From assembly GCA_050013235.1 (NCBI GenBank), contig JBEKFQ010000011.1, forward strand, positions 1-64,000: DNA of 64,000 nt, in the 5' to 3' direction. The notes below the pieces were generated by a model. That model was not told the DNA's origin, did not search any database, and saw nothing but the letters and a program-made list of their open reading frames with translations. The translations under genes were made by a program, and so were the position numbers. This document shows, one piece after another, positions 63,184-64,000 of this stretch; the first letter of the stretch is position 1; every line of letters begins with the position of its first letter. This DNA comes from RH-AL1 sp050013235. GTDB lineage: Bacteria > Pseudomonadota > Alphaproteobacteria > Rhizobiales > Beijerinckiaceae.

Positions 63184-64000
63184 ATGTCAAGCCAATCCGT
63201 CGAGAGCTGGACTCACGACCATCATTTTCTCGGCGAAGCGCATGAGCGCAACGAGCGCCGGACGATGTTCGTCGTCGCGCTGACGGCGGTCATGATGGTG
63301 TTGGAAATCGGCGGCGGCGGGGTTTTCGGCTCCATGGCGCTGGTCGCGGATGGCTGGCACATGGGCACCCATGTCGCCGCGCTCGGCATTGCCGCCTTGG
63401 CCTATCGCTATGCACGGCTCCATGCGCGGGATCCGCGCTTTAGTTTCGGCACGGGGAAGCTCGGCGAACTCGCCGCTTTCGCCAGCGCCATCATCCTCGC
63501 CATGATCGGTTTGTTCATCGGCTTCGAAAGTCTCACGCGGCTCTTCGCGCCGGTGCATATCGCTTATACCGAGGCGCTCCCGATCGCGGTTCTCGGGCTC
63601 TGCGTCAATTTCGCGAGCGCGGCTCTGCTGCATGGCGGGGAGGGGCACGATCACCATCACGGTCACCATCATCACGACGATCGTGACGATCACGGCCATG
63701 CGCATGACGATCACCATCATGACGACGAACATGACCATGATCACGTCCATCATACCGACAGTAATTTCCGGGCGGCCTATGTGCATGTTCTCGCCGACGC
63801 GCTGACATCGATTTTGGCTATCGGCGCTTTGCTCGCCGGGCGGTTTCTCGGTGTGGTCTGGCTCGATCCGCTGATGGGGCTGGTGGGCATGGTGGTGATC
63901 GGGGCTTGGGCTTTGAGTCTCGTGCGGACGGCAGGCGCGGTGCTGCTCGATGCCGTGCCCAGCCAGGCGCTGGCGCGTTCGATCCGGGACAAGCTGGAGG
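63184..64000 (+). CDS. dmeF: Cation diffusion facilitator (DmeF-type, partial)
   Basis: The first 272 codons of a metal exporter are present; the gene runs past the window end. Membrane helices occur from about residue 28; the metal-binding H-x-x-x-D type motif is in ALVADGWHMGTH, and a long cytoplasmic loop (about 156-195) is made almost only of His and Asp. Proteins of this layout export cobalt, nickel or related metals driven by proton exchange. GGGGAG lies before the ATG. The metal cannot be fixed, but the DmeF type often handles cobalt and nickel. Confidence 0.88.
   Translation, partial: MSSQSVESWTHDHHFLGEAHERNERRTMFVVALTAVMMVLEIGGGGVFGSMALVADGWHMGTHVAALGIAALAYRYARLHARDPRFSFGTGKLGELAAFASAIILAMIGLFIGFESLTRLFAPVHIAYTEALPIAVLGLCVNFASAALLHGGEGHDHHHGHHHHDDRDDHGHAHDDHHHDDEHDHDHVHHTDSNFRAAYVHVLADALTSILAIGALLAGRFLGVVWLDPLMGLVGMVVIGAWALSLVRTAGAVLLDAVPSQALARSIRDKLE

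Noticed and set aside
63641..63760. Repeated CATCAC/GATCAC tracts considered as a DNA repeat array or CRISPR
   Set aside because: They are the codons of the His/Asp-rich loop of the metal exporter, in frame, with no spacers.

Overview
The window is a GC-rich, gene-dense chromosomal segment of an alphaproteobacterium. The gene content fits the order Hyphomicrobiales (Rhizobiales), and I would guess Beijerinckiaceae or a close relative. Support comes from the phoR-pstSCAB-phoU-phoB cluster, the cell-cycle regulator GcrA, an ornithine-lipid acyltransferase pair, MetZ instead of an enteric methionine route, the two-domain dCTP deaminase, and the lptG-lptD-surA-pdxA-rsmA order. Genus and species are not resolved by reading alone.

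Layout. 0-4.3 kb: the 3' tail of an IS5-family transposase, two short-chain dehydrogenases and a membrane-anchored serine hydrolase. 4.5-7.6 kb: a TonB-dependent receptor and its own TonB-like protein, preceded by two Zur-type boxes. 7.8-12 kb: a small unknown protein, YidB-like DUF937, ethanolamine ammonia-lyase (eutBC, with no shell genes) and a KirBac-type potassium channel. 12.1-14.7 kb: a DsbA-like thiol oxidoreductase and olsB, divergent from an olsA/plsC-type acyltransferase. 14.9-21.6 kb: the phosphate regulon, with a three-half-site Pho box before pstS and a membrane-less PhoR. 21.9-28 kb: gcrA, argD-argF-hslO, argE, apaG. 28-31.5 kb: metZ with a possible SAM-II-like leader, dCTP deaminase, a GNAT protein and tRNA-Gly(CCC).

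31.5-41.2 kb looks accessory. Just after the tRNA there is an IS630-like fragment. Then come putA, about 750 bases without a recognisable gene, a secreted arylsulfatase, a tiny secreted protein and an octaheme cytochrome c fused to HEAT-like and TPR regions. The segment ends at the 3' remnant of an IS5-family transposase beside asnB. 43-49 kb: flavin reductase, DUF72, nicotinamidase, thrS and a tandem alpha/beta hydrolase. 49.4-59.3 kb: holC and pepA divergent from lptG-lptD-surA-pdxA-rsmA; lptF is absent from its usual place before lptG. 59.3-64 kb: gatC-gatA, ruvX, an amidase, and a cation diffusion facilitator cut by the window end.

The clearest coordinated unit is phosphate: PhoR/PhoB with PhoU control the PstSCAB importer. 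The adjacent ols genes would let the cell replace phospholipids with phosphorus-free ornithine lipids when phosphate is short. Between the two ols genes lies a perfect inverted pair of TGTCAT-type half-sites. The second clear unit is zinc: two Zur boxes, an outer-membrane receptor and a dedicated energiser. I saw no complete mobile element, CRISPR array, rRNA operon or defence island. The candidates for something undescribed are the octaheme-HEAT-TPR protein, the phoR and argD leaders, the metZ leader and the missing lptF.
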